Below are positions 1 to 11,412 of a stretch of DNA of 64,000 bases, in pieces. Source of the DNA: Zonotrichia leucophrys gambelii. Its lineage: Eukaryota; Chordata; Aves; Passeriformes; Passerellidae. The stretch spans positions 40,834,729 to 40,898,728 of the forward strand of contig NC_088169.1 of assembly GCF_028769735.1 (NCBI RefSeq), in the 5' to 3' direction. The notes beneath the pieces are model-generated. The model ran no database searches. It had not been told where the DNA came from and was given only the letters and a program-made list of their open reading frames with translations. Numbering within the stretch: the stretch's first letter is position 1; each line of letters begins with the position of its first letter. The position numbers and the translations under genes are program-made.

Positions 1-2044
1 CCATGTAGGAATTTGTTTGCCTGTGTGCTTTTCTAACTAAATACTCAAACACTGAGTATTTGGATTAAATTCTTTGGTCTGGTTTACACTAAGGTCATAC
101 TGGATTCTTCAGTGGTCCTTCTGACCTTAAAATCTATGCCTCTTTTGTGAGCTGCTTTACAATATGTGTTGAGTTCATGTTTTGCTGTTTCATTAAGATG
201 AGAAGCTAAGATGATGCCCAAAGTGAAATCCATCTATTTCAGAAGTCTAGTAATTCTTTTTCATAAAACATTCCACAGATATTTTCCCTGGAGCTTAAAC
301 TTTGTTTCAAAGACGCTTTCAGCAAATACTTCCCTGCTAGATTTATCAGTGTGTTCTTGCATAAACGTGGTTTGGGACTCGGTCTTGCAAACCTATGGTG
401 TTTGATTGGTCACTTTTAGGCTCTCATATGCCTTTATGCTAACTTGTGTAACTCATCAGTTTTTGCTAATTTCAGTGCAAGAATGTGGCAGAGCTATCCA
501 TCTTCCACCATTATTTTTATTACACATTTTGTAGCATTTGGAATTCCCTCTACATTTCAAAGGCTTTTGTTTTCAATATATTCTTGTCCATGTCTTCTCA
601 AAATATTTTTAGAGTCATCAGTTGTTAAGATTACCCCTGCCTATTCTGTTAAGATTACTAATGTTGAAGCAATGTGTCTTTCTTGCTTCTACATTGGAAG
701 GCAGTGTTCAGCTTACAGCAAGAGGCAGTGGTCTTTTAGTTTTCATGACAGTGTATGGTACTAGCAGTACTACTGTCTTAGCTTTTAAGAGAAAAAACCC
801 AAGTATTTAGCCAGTTGGCAAAGGAGTGAATTTCTAGGCTCAAATTTCAGGATTTCCATGTGAAAGAAATACTCAGACATTGAAAAGGAACCATTCAGAC
901 ACTTAGAGCCAGCTAATTAACAGATTTTGTTTACTGCCTGCTCAAGGGGTATAATATCATGAATTAGGAGAGAGCCTTTTAATGGTGCTTACAAGTTTCC
1001 CAAGTCCCTAAGAATTTATATAAAGAGAATTTTGCATGTCAAGTAGCTGTAACAAGCTCCTCTCCCCAGCCTCAGCACACCAACAACACCCCCTCGGTTG
1101 CACATTGTCCTATTTACCTTGTGTGGTCCAGTCTGTGCTCAGGCCATCAACAGTGCAACAGCTCACAGAGGAATCGTCCCTGAAACTTCAGAGCTAGAAA
1201 GTTAATTTGAAATTAGTGAACAATTTATACTCCTCAAAACTACACACATTGCATCATCTTATACCTTTTTGGTGCTTGCTTTTTCCCACTCACAAATCCA
1301 AGTTAGGAAAAAAATGTTTGTTTCTAAATGACACTGACATTTCCAAAGCGTTCATTAATGGACAAAACTGTCAACTACTGCAGTATAAATGAAAAAATAA
1401 TAATGTTTTATAATTATTGATAAAATAATAATTTATGAAATAACAAATATCCTAATAGTCAAGAAAAAAAAAAGCCCAGGAAAAATACAAATGTTTCTTA
1501 AATAAAAAAAAAAATCATTTTGCTGTTCAAATTCAGGCTTCCTCTCCTACAACCCACTTTCACCTTTTCTCCCAAAGAAGGGAAGAAGAACACTGAATAT
1601 CATGACAAAATGCATATTCTATACCAGTATTTCCATCAGAAACTCTGTCATGGTGAGGAGAGAGAATTGATAAGGGAAAGTCTTAGCAGAGCTGAAGAGA
1701 TTTCATACAAACCAGCCACATTAATCTTTCAATACTACTTTGGAGAAGAAAACTACATATGTTGTTTTAAATAGCAATGTGTCTTTAGAATTCAGAGCCT
1801 AGGGTATAACTCCCAGCACCATAGTTCATTCTCTTCCATTGTTTTTGTAATTTTGGACAGAGCAAACTGGTTATCTGTTTAAAGAAACAATGAAACAAAC
1901 AAAAGAGAAACAAAAAATGTTTTACTTTTCTAGGAGGAAAGTGCAACTAAATTTATTAAATTATTTTGAAACCGATTAACTGCATGATGAAGAACCTCTT
2001 AAATACCTGGACTGATAAAAATATGGTTTTAAACAAAAAACACC

Positions 2045-2071
2045 CAATTTTTGCAGCCCCTGCAAAAATTG
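2045..2071. repeat. Perfect hairpin, 12-bp arms and 3-nt loop
   Basis: caatttttgcag, ccc, ctgcaaaaattg: the arms are exact reverse complements. A partial direct copy (gcagcccctgcagcccc) follows immediately. No T-run or gene next to it suggests a role. Confidence 0.75.
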
Positions 2072-5000
2072 CAGCCCCTGCAGCCCCAGAATTTATACCA
2101 TGACTAAACACAGCTGAAATGAGTCCCCTTGCCAATATGAAAATGAGAACAATATAGAACATTAAACATGACTTTTAGCTTTATCAGACTTGAAGATTCC
2201 CATGAAAACAATAAATCTCTTCTCTCCTCAACACTTCCCGCCAATATTTTTGCTGCGACCTTCTACAGGGGAATACATCTGGAACACATCAGTGTGTTTG
2301 AATAGATCCCTCTGGGATAATCCCCACTTCAAAGTAGTGCTGGGGGAGCCTTATCTGGGGCTCTGTTGCATTCAGGGTCTCCCATGGGTCCTTTCTGACT
2401 TCATGCTGGCTGGCAGACGTTTTATTTTTACAACGGGTCGTTACAACAGGTGGCTCAGTTATTGTCTTCTCCATTGTCATATTCTCTGTGTAGAACCTCT
2501 GAATCTGGCTGTGGGGAGCAACTGTAAAACCTGTCAAAGCAAACATCAATTCAGTCTATTAATTTACTATTTCAGAAGGCAGCCTCTAAAATCAGCCCAT
2601 TCCTAAATGTCAGAGCAGAAGCCCAGTTTTCTCAGGGTGGTAATTTTTATGCGTCCCAGATGAAAAGCATAACAGAATGAAGAGAAACAAGACCATCAAT
2701 TTTCTATCTGTGCTTAACATAATTAGTGAAATCCCTTCTTCAAAAGGGATCTGTGAAACTTTCTGTTCTGAAAGTGAAAAGCATTAAATAATTTACAGAA
2801 GTAACATTTCACTGTAGAAAGCTTAGCAAGATCTGCATAATCTGTGTTTAATAAAATAAAATTATTAGAGACTTGAAAAACATTTTTCCTGCTTATTTTT
2901 TTCTCAGAAATAAAATTTCAATGAATGTAATGCTCTAGAAAGTCGAACTTAGATGAAAAAATATGAAGCATCATTTCCATTTTACTGATGAGAAAATTCA
3001 TCTACAATGATATGGTCTATTTTCTGCAACTGATTCTTTTCACATCAGGAAGGAAATTTTTCCTGAAAGGTCAGGTATATTGAGCAAACACTTTCTCTCC
3101 CATCAACTTGCTGACAAAGCTGTCCAGAGCTGTTGGTCATGTTCCTCCCAGTGCCAGTCTTTCACTGTCAAAGATGTTCTTTTACCTGTTCTGTGTCTCT
3201 GCCTGTAGCTTTTAAGTGTGAGTGATGAGTGCTGTCCTGCTTCCTGGATTCTGATGCTGAAGACAGACATAGAAAAGTTTTTGTTTACAGCATCTTCATA
3301 TTCTGAGATGCAGGTCAGAGGTACAGAGGGTATGAGTTTTTCCCATGCCTGTTTTTTTCCAACTAATACCATCAGTCAAAATTCATTATGACTATTTCCA
3401 ATTAGATCATTTTCCCACCCTACTTAAGAGAAAAAAATTCCCTTACGTGCATTGGTAGTAGTGTGATTTTTTGTTTTCTCAGTTAGTGTCTGCATGCCAT
3501 GTATGTCTCATTCCCCTCAGCATTTTGGTGTCCCATAGGATTCCATTTATTGTGCAGTTTTCCACTCTATAAATATTTGAAACATGAGATTCATGGTTTA
3601 CTCTGACAATGAAATACAGAAAGCAATTACTTTTAGTTTATCAGTAATCTTTAGGAAACAATTGTCCTTTAAAAATGTCTTAGTTATCTCTAGTGACCAT
3701 TTGGTATTTCCAAGTGAAACAAAAGAAAAAGAATATATAATTTTAAAAAAATACTAGATTTCAAAATGGACATGAGCTTAATATAGAATTAGATTGAATT
3801 CACTCTTCTGAAATGGGACAGGCTTAACCAGAATAGTTCCCAGGAACTCTATTAAAGCACCAGGAGTTGTTATAATAGTCCATACTAAATTTAACTTTAT
3901 AAAAAAGAACCTCCCTATTATCTTATGCTTTTAAATTCTGAAATGCAGTATTTTCTTTGATATTTCCAATTGCTTCAGCCCTGCCTGTTTAATTTGCTCC
4001 CTTCATATTTTCTCTGCAGCTGATAACAACATTGGGTGTCACACATCTGTTCTGTGCCATATCTCCCTCTGGCACTGGAGAGGAAATCTTATTCCCTATT
4101 TCCTGCTGTCATCTCTCATCCTAAAGAGGCAGATCAGTAACAAAGGAGCTGCAGTTCTCATAAAACTGCCCAAATATTAAAATGGTTTATCTTCTACTAG
4201 GAAATGCCAGATTCTCACCACATGCCTTACTTTCTACTGCACTTTGATCCTTCATGTAAGCTGCAAATATTTAGCATTTCAGATTTGCCATATTTGAATA
4301 CACAAAAACCAATCCATTATCTCCTTCAAAATAGTGCAGAGAATAAAGGATAGAGATTTTACTATGTTTGTACTTAATTATAGATTTGTCTTTTGTCTTT
4401 TATTTAGAATCCATGTAAGTGTCAAGGTAAGAAAACACTTTTTTCCTTCTCAGGCCCCAGAGCAAGTGTCTCCATGAATATTAGCACTGAGATGTGTTTT
4501 ATACAAAGTGAATCCTGCTCCAGTTGATCCTGTATGACCTGGGTGAACAATTATTTGTATATCTCCCAAAGCCCCATGCAAAGACAGCGAGTTTTGATCT
4601 GTATAAACAAAACCAGTGAGGGGAAAGTGAGGAGTGCTGTAGAGAATGATGTGTACAAAGGGCTGTGTGAAGCCTGATCAGAGAACTGGGTGTCTAACAG
4701 AAGATGGAGTAGTGGAGCTCTAGGGAAAGAAAACAACACATGGGACAAAGGTAGAGTAACCTTTTCCCAGCCTACTTTCCCAGTTTCTGACAGCCAAGGA
4801 TTTATGGACTTCTTGAGCAAGTAGTTTCCTCAGGAGCACCTTGCTTATTAACCATTCACACACCCTTGAATTGAATGATAATAAATACAGTATTTTAATA
4901 GCAAAAAGGGGCAGATGAAGATCCTCTCTTAAAATCTAATATAACTTCTTTACCAGTTAACCCTTTTTAGCTTTGCACTTGAAATGTGTTTTCTCACCAC

Positions 5001-6295
5001 ACTGCCAGTTCCAGCTATGTCTTTAAGCTTTTACTCATTTTAAGGACAGGAACCCACATTGCTGATGCTCATACAGAGCCTCAGGAGATCATCTGCAGAG
5101 ATGCTGTTCCTTTTTGCTCGCTCCCAGAGACTGACAGGCATCCCAAATGAAACTCATTTCCTCCTTATCCTGAGGACAAGGAGAGGTGGCAGGTTCCAAA
5201 CAGAGTTTGGCTTTGTAGCTGCAAGGAGAAAGGTGCTATGGCTGGCTCATTTTACAGGAATGCATTTATCCATGGGCACGTACTTTATTCACACTCTTTA
5301 ATGACAGGAGAAACAGGGATAGGGAGAAGACCTGGCTAAACCTGCACTGATTCAACACTTCACTTTCTCTTTGTTTTCTTTCATCTCCATCTACTGGCCA
5401 GAAACAGCTTTAGCTGGAGCACAAAACTGCTGAAACACAACCATTGCATCCACACAGGTCTTCACACTAACTATTGACAAAAACTGCAGTTTTGGGGATT
5501 TGGTGTTTCTTTTGGTTTTTTTTCCAGAGATACTAACTCTCTAAACAGACAAAACTTCACAGTAAAACATTTCTTTTGGCATTTTATTCTCAGGTATTTA
5601 AAAATGGTGATGTTGCATAATTTAGGTCAAGTAATATAGGCAAGGTTAGCTTCCCTGATTCAATATCCTGTATTACATTATTTCTCACTGATCTGAATAC
5701 AAATGTGAATTTTATTCCAAGGGGTTTTTTTTGTTGAAAGATTAGCATTGGTTTTTAAGACAGTATATGAATTGAATATTAAACCTTTTAATTAATTGAC
5801 AGCAAATCCTATCACCACCAGACACAAGATAGGCCTATGCAGTTATTAAGGAACAGCATTTTGTTAACAGCACATATTACATGAAAAATTGTACTTCAGA
5901 TATATTGAAAATAAAACTTCCTGTTGCCTGATAGGAAAAAAAGCAGCCACACACATAGTGGAGAAATGCTAAGTTGAAAAAATAACTTCTTTTTTGCTTC
6001 TTGCCCGCCATCAGAGGACACTGGCCATCTGTAGTAGGTGACAAGCAGTGGTAATAGTGTTGGCTAAATGAGAGACAAGTAACAACCTTCAGAGCAAAAC
6101 TGACTGAAGTTATAATTCCCATCAGTCACCAATAAGTTGGGAATATTTCACTATATACTCCTGGATAGTGATCCCTTGAGGAAATTCTGCTGACATGTAC
6201 CCTCTCCATTCTTCTGGAAGAAAATTCCATTCCATCAATGAGTGTGGCTCTTCTGCTGCCTCAGGGGAGCTTTGAGCCTCTTCTGCTGGCAAGAA

Positions 6296-6410
6296 CATAC
6301 AAAAACCCCTCAAAAAAACCCAAACAACAAAACACACTAACAAAAACCCACAAAAAACCCAAAATTAAAAAAATCCCCCGAAACAAACCCTGAACAAAAC
6401 CAACAAACCT
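6296..6410 (+). repeat. A-rich tract punctuated by C (CAAAA-type)
   Basis: Degenerate low-complexity sequence of A runs separated by C or CCC. It lies about 400 bp before the LTR fragment. Confidence 0.7.
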
Positions 6411-6806
6411 CCTTAAGTAAATGAAATTCCACTACATGTAACTGTCTGCATCTAGTGTTACATCAGCACAAGTTATTCTTAAGCCTAGAGTGGTAACAAT
6501 ACTAAACTCAAAGATATTCTCATTTCATGGTTTAGCAGCCACAAAAATTCCCTGCACCTCAGCTGAAGTCATGGGCAGCCTTTGGAGTGATAAAGCAAAA
6601 TCATGAAAGTCCAAACTGGCTTGTCCCTCTTAGGTCCTACCTTTCCTTCCTGAAAACATACAGAAAGTTTATCACTGCTCTGAACCAGAATGATAGGAAA
6701 TGATCTGTTGCAGAGGTTGTAGAAACGGTCTTCCCACAGCAGAAACTGCAATTCCTTATCTCCTAAGCAAAGAAATGAATTTCACACTAACCCCAGCCTT
6801 GCAGGA

Positions 6807-7195
6807 TGCCCTGGTTTCAGCTAGGGTAGCATAAATTTCTTCCCAGTAGCTGTTACAGTGCTGTGTTTTGGATTTGGAATGCAAATGTTGCTGATAACAC
6901 CCTGACGTTTTGGTTTTTGCCAGGTTGTGTTTACCCTAAGTCAAGGACTTGTCTCCCCCTCTTTGCCTCATGCTCTGCCAATGAGGAGGAACACAAAAAC
7001 TGGGAGGGATCATATCTGGGACAGGTGACCCAAACTAACCAAAGGGATATTCCACACCACAGAATGCCATGCCCACAGTCTATAAACTGGGAGGGGGGTT
7101 ACCTGGAAGGGTGGCTGATCTGGGTTTAGGAACATGGGTCTGGAATCACTCCGTGGGTAGTGAGCAATTGCACAGCATCCTTTGTTTGCTCATCA
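6807..7195 (+). mobile_element. LTR fragment of an avian endogenous retrovirus
   Basis: Starts TGCCCTGGTTTCAGC, the 5' end of a common songbird LTR family. It continues with the family's ordered blocks: tacagtgctgtgttttgga, gtgtttaccctaagtcaagg, acccaaactaaccaaaggga, the TATA-like ctataaactggg near 7079-7090, and gtgagcaattgcac. The 3' part of the LTR and the terminal CA are missing or diverged, so this is a truncated solo LTR. No retroviral gene is next to it. The family name is from memory only, probably ERVL-class. Confidence 0.75.
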
Positions 7196-8941
7196 GGAGG
7201 AGATATCCCAGGCTGCCATTCCCATGCTGATTTCCTAAATAGGCTCAGAAGAGCTGAGAGGTGATGTGGCTTCTCTACCAGGTAATTAAAAACATCAGAT
7301 TTAATTCAGTGAGCAAAATCTGTGAACTTGTGACAAATGTGAAGACCAAACATTTAGGCCTCATGGGCTGTGAGGAACAAGATATTACCTTTGAAAAGCA
7401 AATACTCTGATACACAAAAGTGGTTGAAAACTCAAGAGACAAACCCAGATTTCGACTGGAATAACTGTACTGTGGCTGAGGTTAGCATTTAGTATTCAAA
7501 GACAGGAAACAGCTTTCATGTTCTGAGTATGCCTCCATTCCTCATTTCTCTTTTGCTTTAGAGAAGATGCTATAGAAGCCTTTTCCTGAACAAATCCCAT
7601 TACTGCTATTCAATATTGAGCCCATACCCCTACATCTCAACAGAAGTTAAGCTGTCCTGAGAGATGTTCTTCCTTGAAGCAACACAAACATCTTCCTGAT
7701 AATCAACAGGGGAAAGGACCTGTACTAGACAGACACTTAGATCCTGTTTATTGCTTCTTGGAAGACAACAAATACATTTCTTAGAATTTAAGGTACCATT
7801 GAGCCCCATAAAAGAAAGTAGCATTTTCTAAGTTAGCAAAGGAAAAGCAAACCAAATGATTGAATAGCGAAGGATAAGGCTCCTCCATAAAGATGTCCAA
7901 AAAATATTTCAAAGCTGTAAAAACACATGGTGTCAAGTACTTGACTTTTGTATTACTTTTAATAGCACCCTATTGTATTTTGAAGACTCAGTGTACGTGT
8001 GCACCCCTACAGATACCACTAAGGGAAAACCAAGCTCCAGTTCAAGAGCCTGAGGCAGCTGCATAGCAATACAGACAAGCATACACAGAGTCAATAGGAA
8101 ATTCACCTTCCTTAATTCTTTATTTCATCAAAAATTCCAACTGTGCAACACGTCTTACTCTCATGCATGTACTTCATACATGAGACTGACAGATCTAGAT
8201 ATGTAGAGAACAGACAACATTTGGCATAACAACAACTGTTCTATGCTGGGGAAATGCCAGCCCTTGCACTCAGCAACACTTTGAAATCTCTGCAGGGAAA
8301 AAAGCAATGACAGAATACCTCAGCAGTACACAAACCCCATGTTGAAAGCATGAAGGCTACAAGTCACTTTCTTACATAGATTTGGCACAGATTCTCTGGG
8401 GGATCTTGTAGACCAAGCCAGGTAAAGGAGACTTGACATTCACCTGCATTATTATCTGTCATGACCAACCTAGAGCTGCAAACACAAAGCAAGTAGCTCC
8501 ACCTTCAGAACAGTCAGAATGGGTGAGGGTTTAGATGGAAACTCACCCACATTCAGGGAGATGAGCTACTTTTGAAAGCAGTGCTCATGAATGCTAGTTA
8601 CTCTCATGTGCTTATTAAACAGGCTAATGGAACTCCAGTCCTGGAACACCTGCATGGTGTTCTCTAGTTGTGCTTTTGTTTCTGAGTGCAACTTGGAGCA
8701 CTTTTGTGTGGATGTCCAGGGTGGATTTGGCACCTCTTTGTTCAGGCAAAGTGAAACACTGCTATTGTTTGCAGTGCTCTTCACGCCACACTAGGTACAT
8801 CTCTCAACCCCATGCAACAGCTGAGCAGTTTGTTAAAAAAAGATTGGAGTTATACCCAGGAAAAATGTTTGAATCAAAACTACCTTTCCCGTATCAGTAC
8901 AACAGTTTAAGATTACTTTGGTTCCTTCATAAAGATGTCAC
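7196..8941. other. Intergenic or distal downstream flank of IPO5, nothing identified
   Basis: No exon, repeat family or RNA gene recognised. Open frames at 7630-7824 and 8566-8951 are short, on both strands, and match nothing I know. Confidence 0.5.
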
Positions 8942-10714
8942 TTTATTTTAAAAATAGATAGCTGCAGCTAAAGCTATGTTCTGCTACTATACTTTCTTTG
9001 GGCAACGGTACTTAAGTGCAATGAACATGAACAGTTGACTGCTTAAAAATTCCGTATTAAGAAACTAGAAAAGCCAATATAAGTGATCCAGACAGCTTTT
9101 AAATATGGAAAGGAAGCATTGTTTAAAGCCTGAGCAAATTGAGAAAATGCCACAGAAGCTTTTGGATTAACCCTGATAAGTTCAGTGGGGACAGGCAAGA
9201 AGAGATCTCCAGGTAGGATCCAGAACCAACCTACCTGTCAGGCTGACAGCGATTCATTCGGTGCCCTTTGCTTTGATCAAATGATTAACAGGGTAAAAAA
9301 GCAACTGCACAAAGATGCTCTGTGCTGGCTCTAGCACACAGAGCAGCCCCATCCCCTGGTTCTATTTGTTCTCAGTTACTTTGAGTAAAAGGAAGGCAAG
9401 AGGATTACAGCTGGTCCATTAGGAGAGCAATTCAAATGCTGCTTATGTAACAGAGAGCCAAAGCTGACACTGTTTCTGGGAGATGCCAAATGTCCTAAGA
9501 TTCTTGCCACACAGTCCAAAGAAAGGGGAAAAATCTAAGATTTAAGATCTGAGAAAACGTACAAAAAGTTTGCTGCAGGGCAAAATTTACATGTTTTAGA
9601 CTGAGGGGAAATTGAAATAACAAATACCTAAAAAACAAACCCCACAAAAAAGAAAGATGAGAGTATAGCAAAATTGTTATTGTTAGGACCAGTGCTTGAG
9701 ATAACTGACATGACTTACTAGTTCTCTCACAGCACTGGTATCCAGTCCTAAGCATTCATCTTCCAGATGCATGAATGCTTGAATTTCTGTAAATAAGAGA
9801 TTACCAATACTGAACAAAATGAAAACTGGAACAGCACTTTGTTGTACTATTTCAGCTGCCTCTAAACAAACTACATTGTCAAGTTCTATGGTTAAGGCAG
9901 TTTGTCTCACAAACCTCTGGGTATAATAGTTCTGGGCTGGTTTTGGTACACCTCATTCTTCTTTTCTGAAACACTTTCAAAGGCAAAACTAAGTTAATTC
10001 TTTAATATGAGAGGCATTTATTACATGTAAAGTTCTACCTTTTCTTATTATAAAGGAAGAAAACTTACACTCTCTTTGTGAAAAGATCTGTTTCAAGAGA
10101 CAATTGAGATCTACTTGAAGAACACTTCAGTAAGAACTTAAGTTTTTAAAGATCAATGCATATATTAACAGCTTTGAAGTAACAGAGTGGGAAAACTTCA
10201 CTCATCTTTGTTAGAAATCAGGTAATCTATGCCTACGTTTGCTGGTAGATGATGTATTGCTCTTGAAGTACCAGAAAAGACCTGAGAAGGTTTTTTTTAT
10301 TCTTTCAGGTCAGGCTGTCAACTGCATGATTGCTTTAAACGAAACAGAGGCTACTACAACAGGTTTGCTGCCTACCAGATCACGTTGCACATTTGCAGCT
10401 GGTACAACACTACATTTTATAACTTAAGAAATGCAACTGCATCTGAACATGAAAAACATTTTAAAGTCAAGATATGTATATTTACTGTCACACCAGGAAT
10501 GCCATTAAGTTTCCATCCTACAGACTCAGGTGAAAAATTTGTTAAAAAGTCAAGAAACAAAAAAGCATAAAATCTGTAATAGGCAACAATATACAAAGTT
10601 TCATATATAAAATCGTGACTTGTATAGTTTGTTATTTTCATCTTTTCACAAGAGAAAATTAAAAGAACCACACATCACTGAACTTCTACACAAGCTTCTT
10701 GTGTTTCAATGTCA

Positions 10715-10720
10715 TTTATT
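10715..10720 (-). terminator. Candidate distal poly(A) signal of IPO5
   Basis: AATAAA on the minus strand, about 610 nt past the stop codon. The match is a bare hexamer, and the downstream element is less clear than at the proximal site. Confidence 0.25.
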
Positions 10721-11282
10721 GAGGAGTGAATGAGAGACTGTCAGACATGCCAAAGAGACTTCACATTCAAGGGCTGGAAGCTGAACAGCTTTCCTCATTG
10801 AGTCACTGTACAAGTTGTTTTTGGGAATCAAAAGTGCGATCAATGAGGTCTTCATGCTCGATGTTTGTCTTCAGTTTTTCATCTTTTGATCTACTACCTT
10901 GTTGGGCAGAAGGACACTTCCTACCCTACAAAGACTCACACTCCAATTCATACAATTAACACTAGATGTAGAGAAACGTTTATCTGTTATAACGTACATC
11001 TACTGCTGAAGGTCTTATGTCTAATGAGAAAATTCAACTTGTTTCCCTTTCACCATCGTATGGATGGCTGATACCGTTAGAAAAATACTCTTCAGTGCTA
11101 TTGTAGGGTTTACAGGAAACTTCTTTCATGTTGTGGGATAGAAACCGATTTAAACACCGTTCTGAAAGAATGCTTCTTCCTGCTGCCACTGCCTGGAGGT
11201 TGCAGAAGAATGGCCTACACGCACTACAGTTCTGGTTTTACTCAGAAAAGAAACAAAAGAAACCTAAACAATAGGGTAAACG

Positions 11283-11288
11283 TTTATT
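11283..11288 (-). terminator. Candidate proximal poly(A) signal of IPO5
   Basis: AATAAA read on the minus strand, only 38 nt past the stop codon. It is followed 10-45 nt downstream by a T/GT-rich run (ttgtttaggtttcttttgtttc), as expected for a cleavage element. Use would give a 3' UTR of about 60 nt. Confidence 0.4.
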
Positions 11289-11325
11289 TGGAGTTAGTTT
11301 TCTTGCAGATGATAATTAAGGCCCT

Positions 11326-11412
11326 TCAAGCAGAGTTCAGGAGCTCCTGTATGGCTGCCTGTTGATCTGCATTGAGCTGTGATATGCATTCTGTCCACAG
11401 TCCTCCGGATGT
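11326..11412 (-). CDS. IPO5: IPO5 terminal coding exon 26 (residues 1068-1095 and stop)
   Basis: Encodes [20 protein letters not shown] followed by IQELLNSA and TGA. The acceptor is tttctag. It ends exactly at the family C-terminus ELLNSA. Confidence 0.97.
   Translation of the reverse strand, partial: TSGGLWTECISQLNADQQAAIQELLNSA

Larger units (their letters stand above)
1..6806. other. Intergenic, no supported gene
   Basis: AT-rich single-copy-looking DNA. Short open frames occur at chance density. Apart from the 2045-2071 hairpin, the A-rich tract at 6296 and a short exon-like open segment at 6122-6287, I see nothing. By synteny with mammals the next gene in this direction should be FARP1, but no FARP1 coding exon is recognisable. 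Confidence 0.6.
8942..11325 (-). other. Probable IPO5 3' UTR and downstream flank
   Basis: No coding exon I can confirm lies here. Candidate AATAAA signals on the minus strand sit at 11288-11283, 10720-10715, 10022-10017 and 8947-8942. A UTR ending at the last of these would be about 2.4 kb. Which signal is used cannot be decided from sequence alone. An exon-like open segment lies at about 9683-9955. Confidence 0.45.

Noticed and set aside
2190..2606. 138-codon plus-strand frame
   Set aside because: No known family, no start context, and it overlaps an open reverse frame.
1..11325. First exons of FARP1, the expected downstream neighbour
   Set aside because: No FERM, DH or PH domain text or other FARP1 coding sequence is recognisable; in mammals the gap is over 100 kb, so the gene is probably outside the window.
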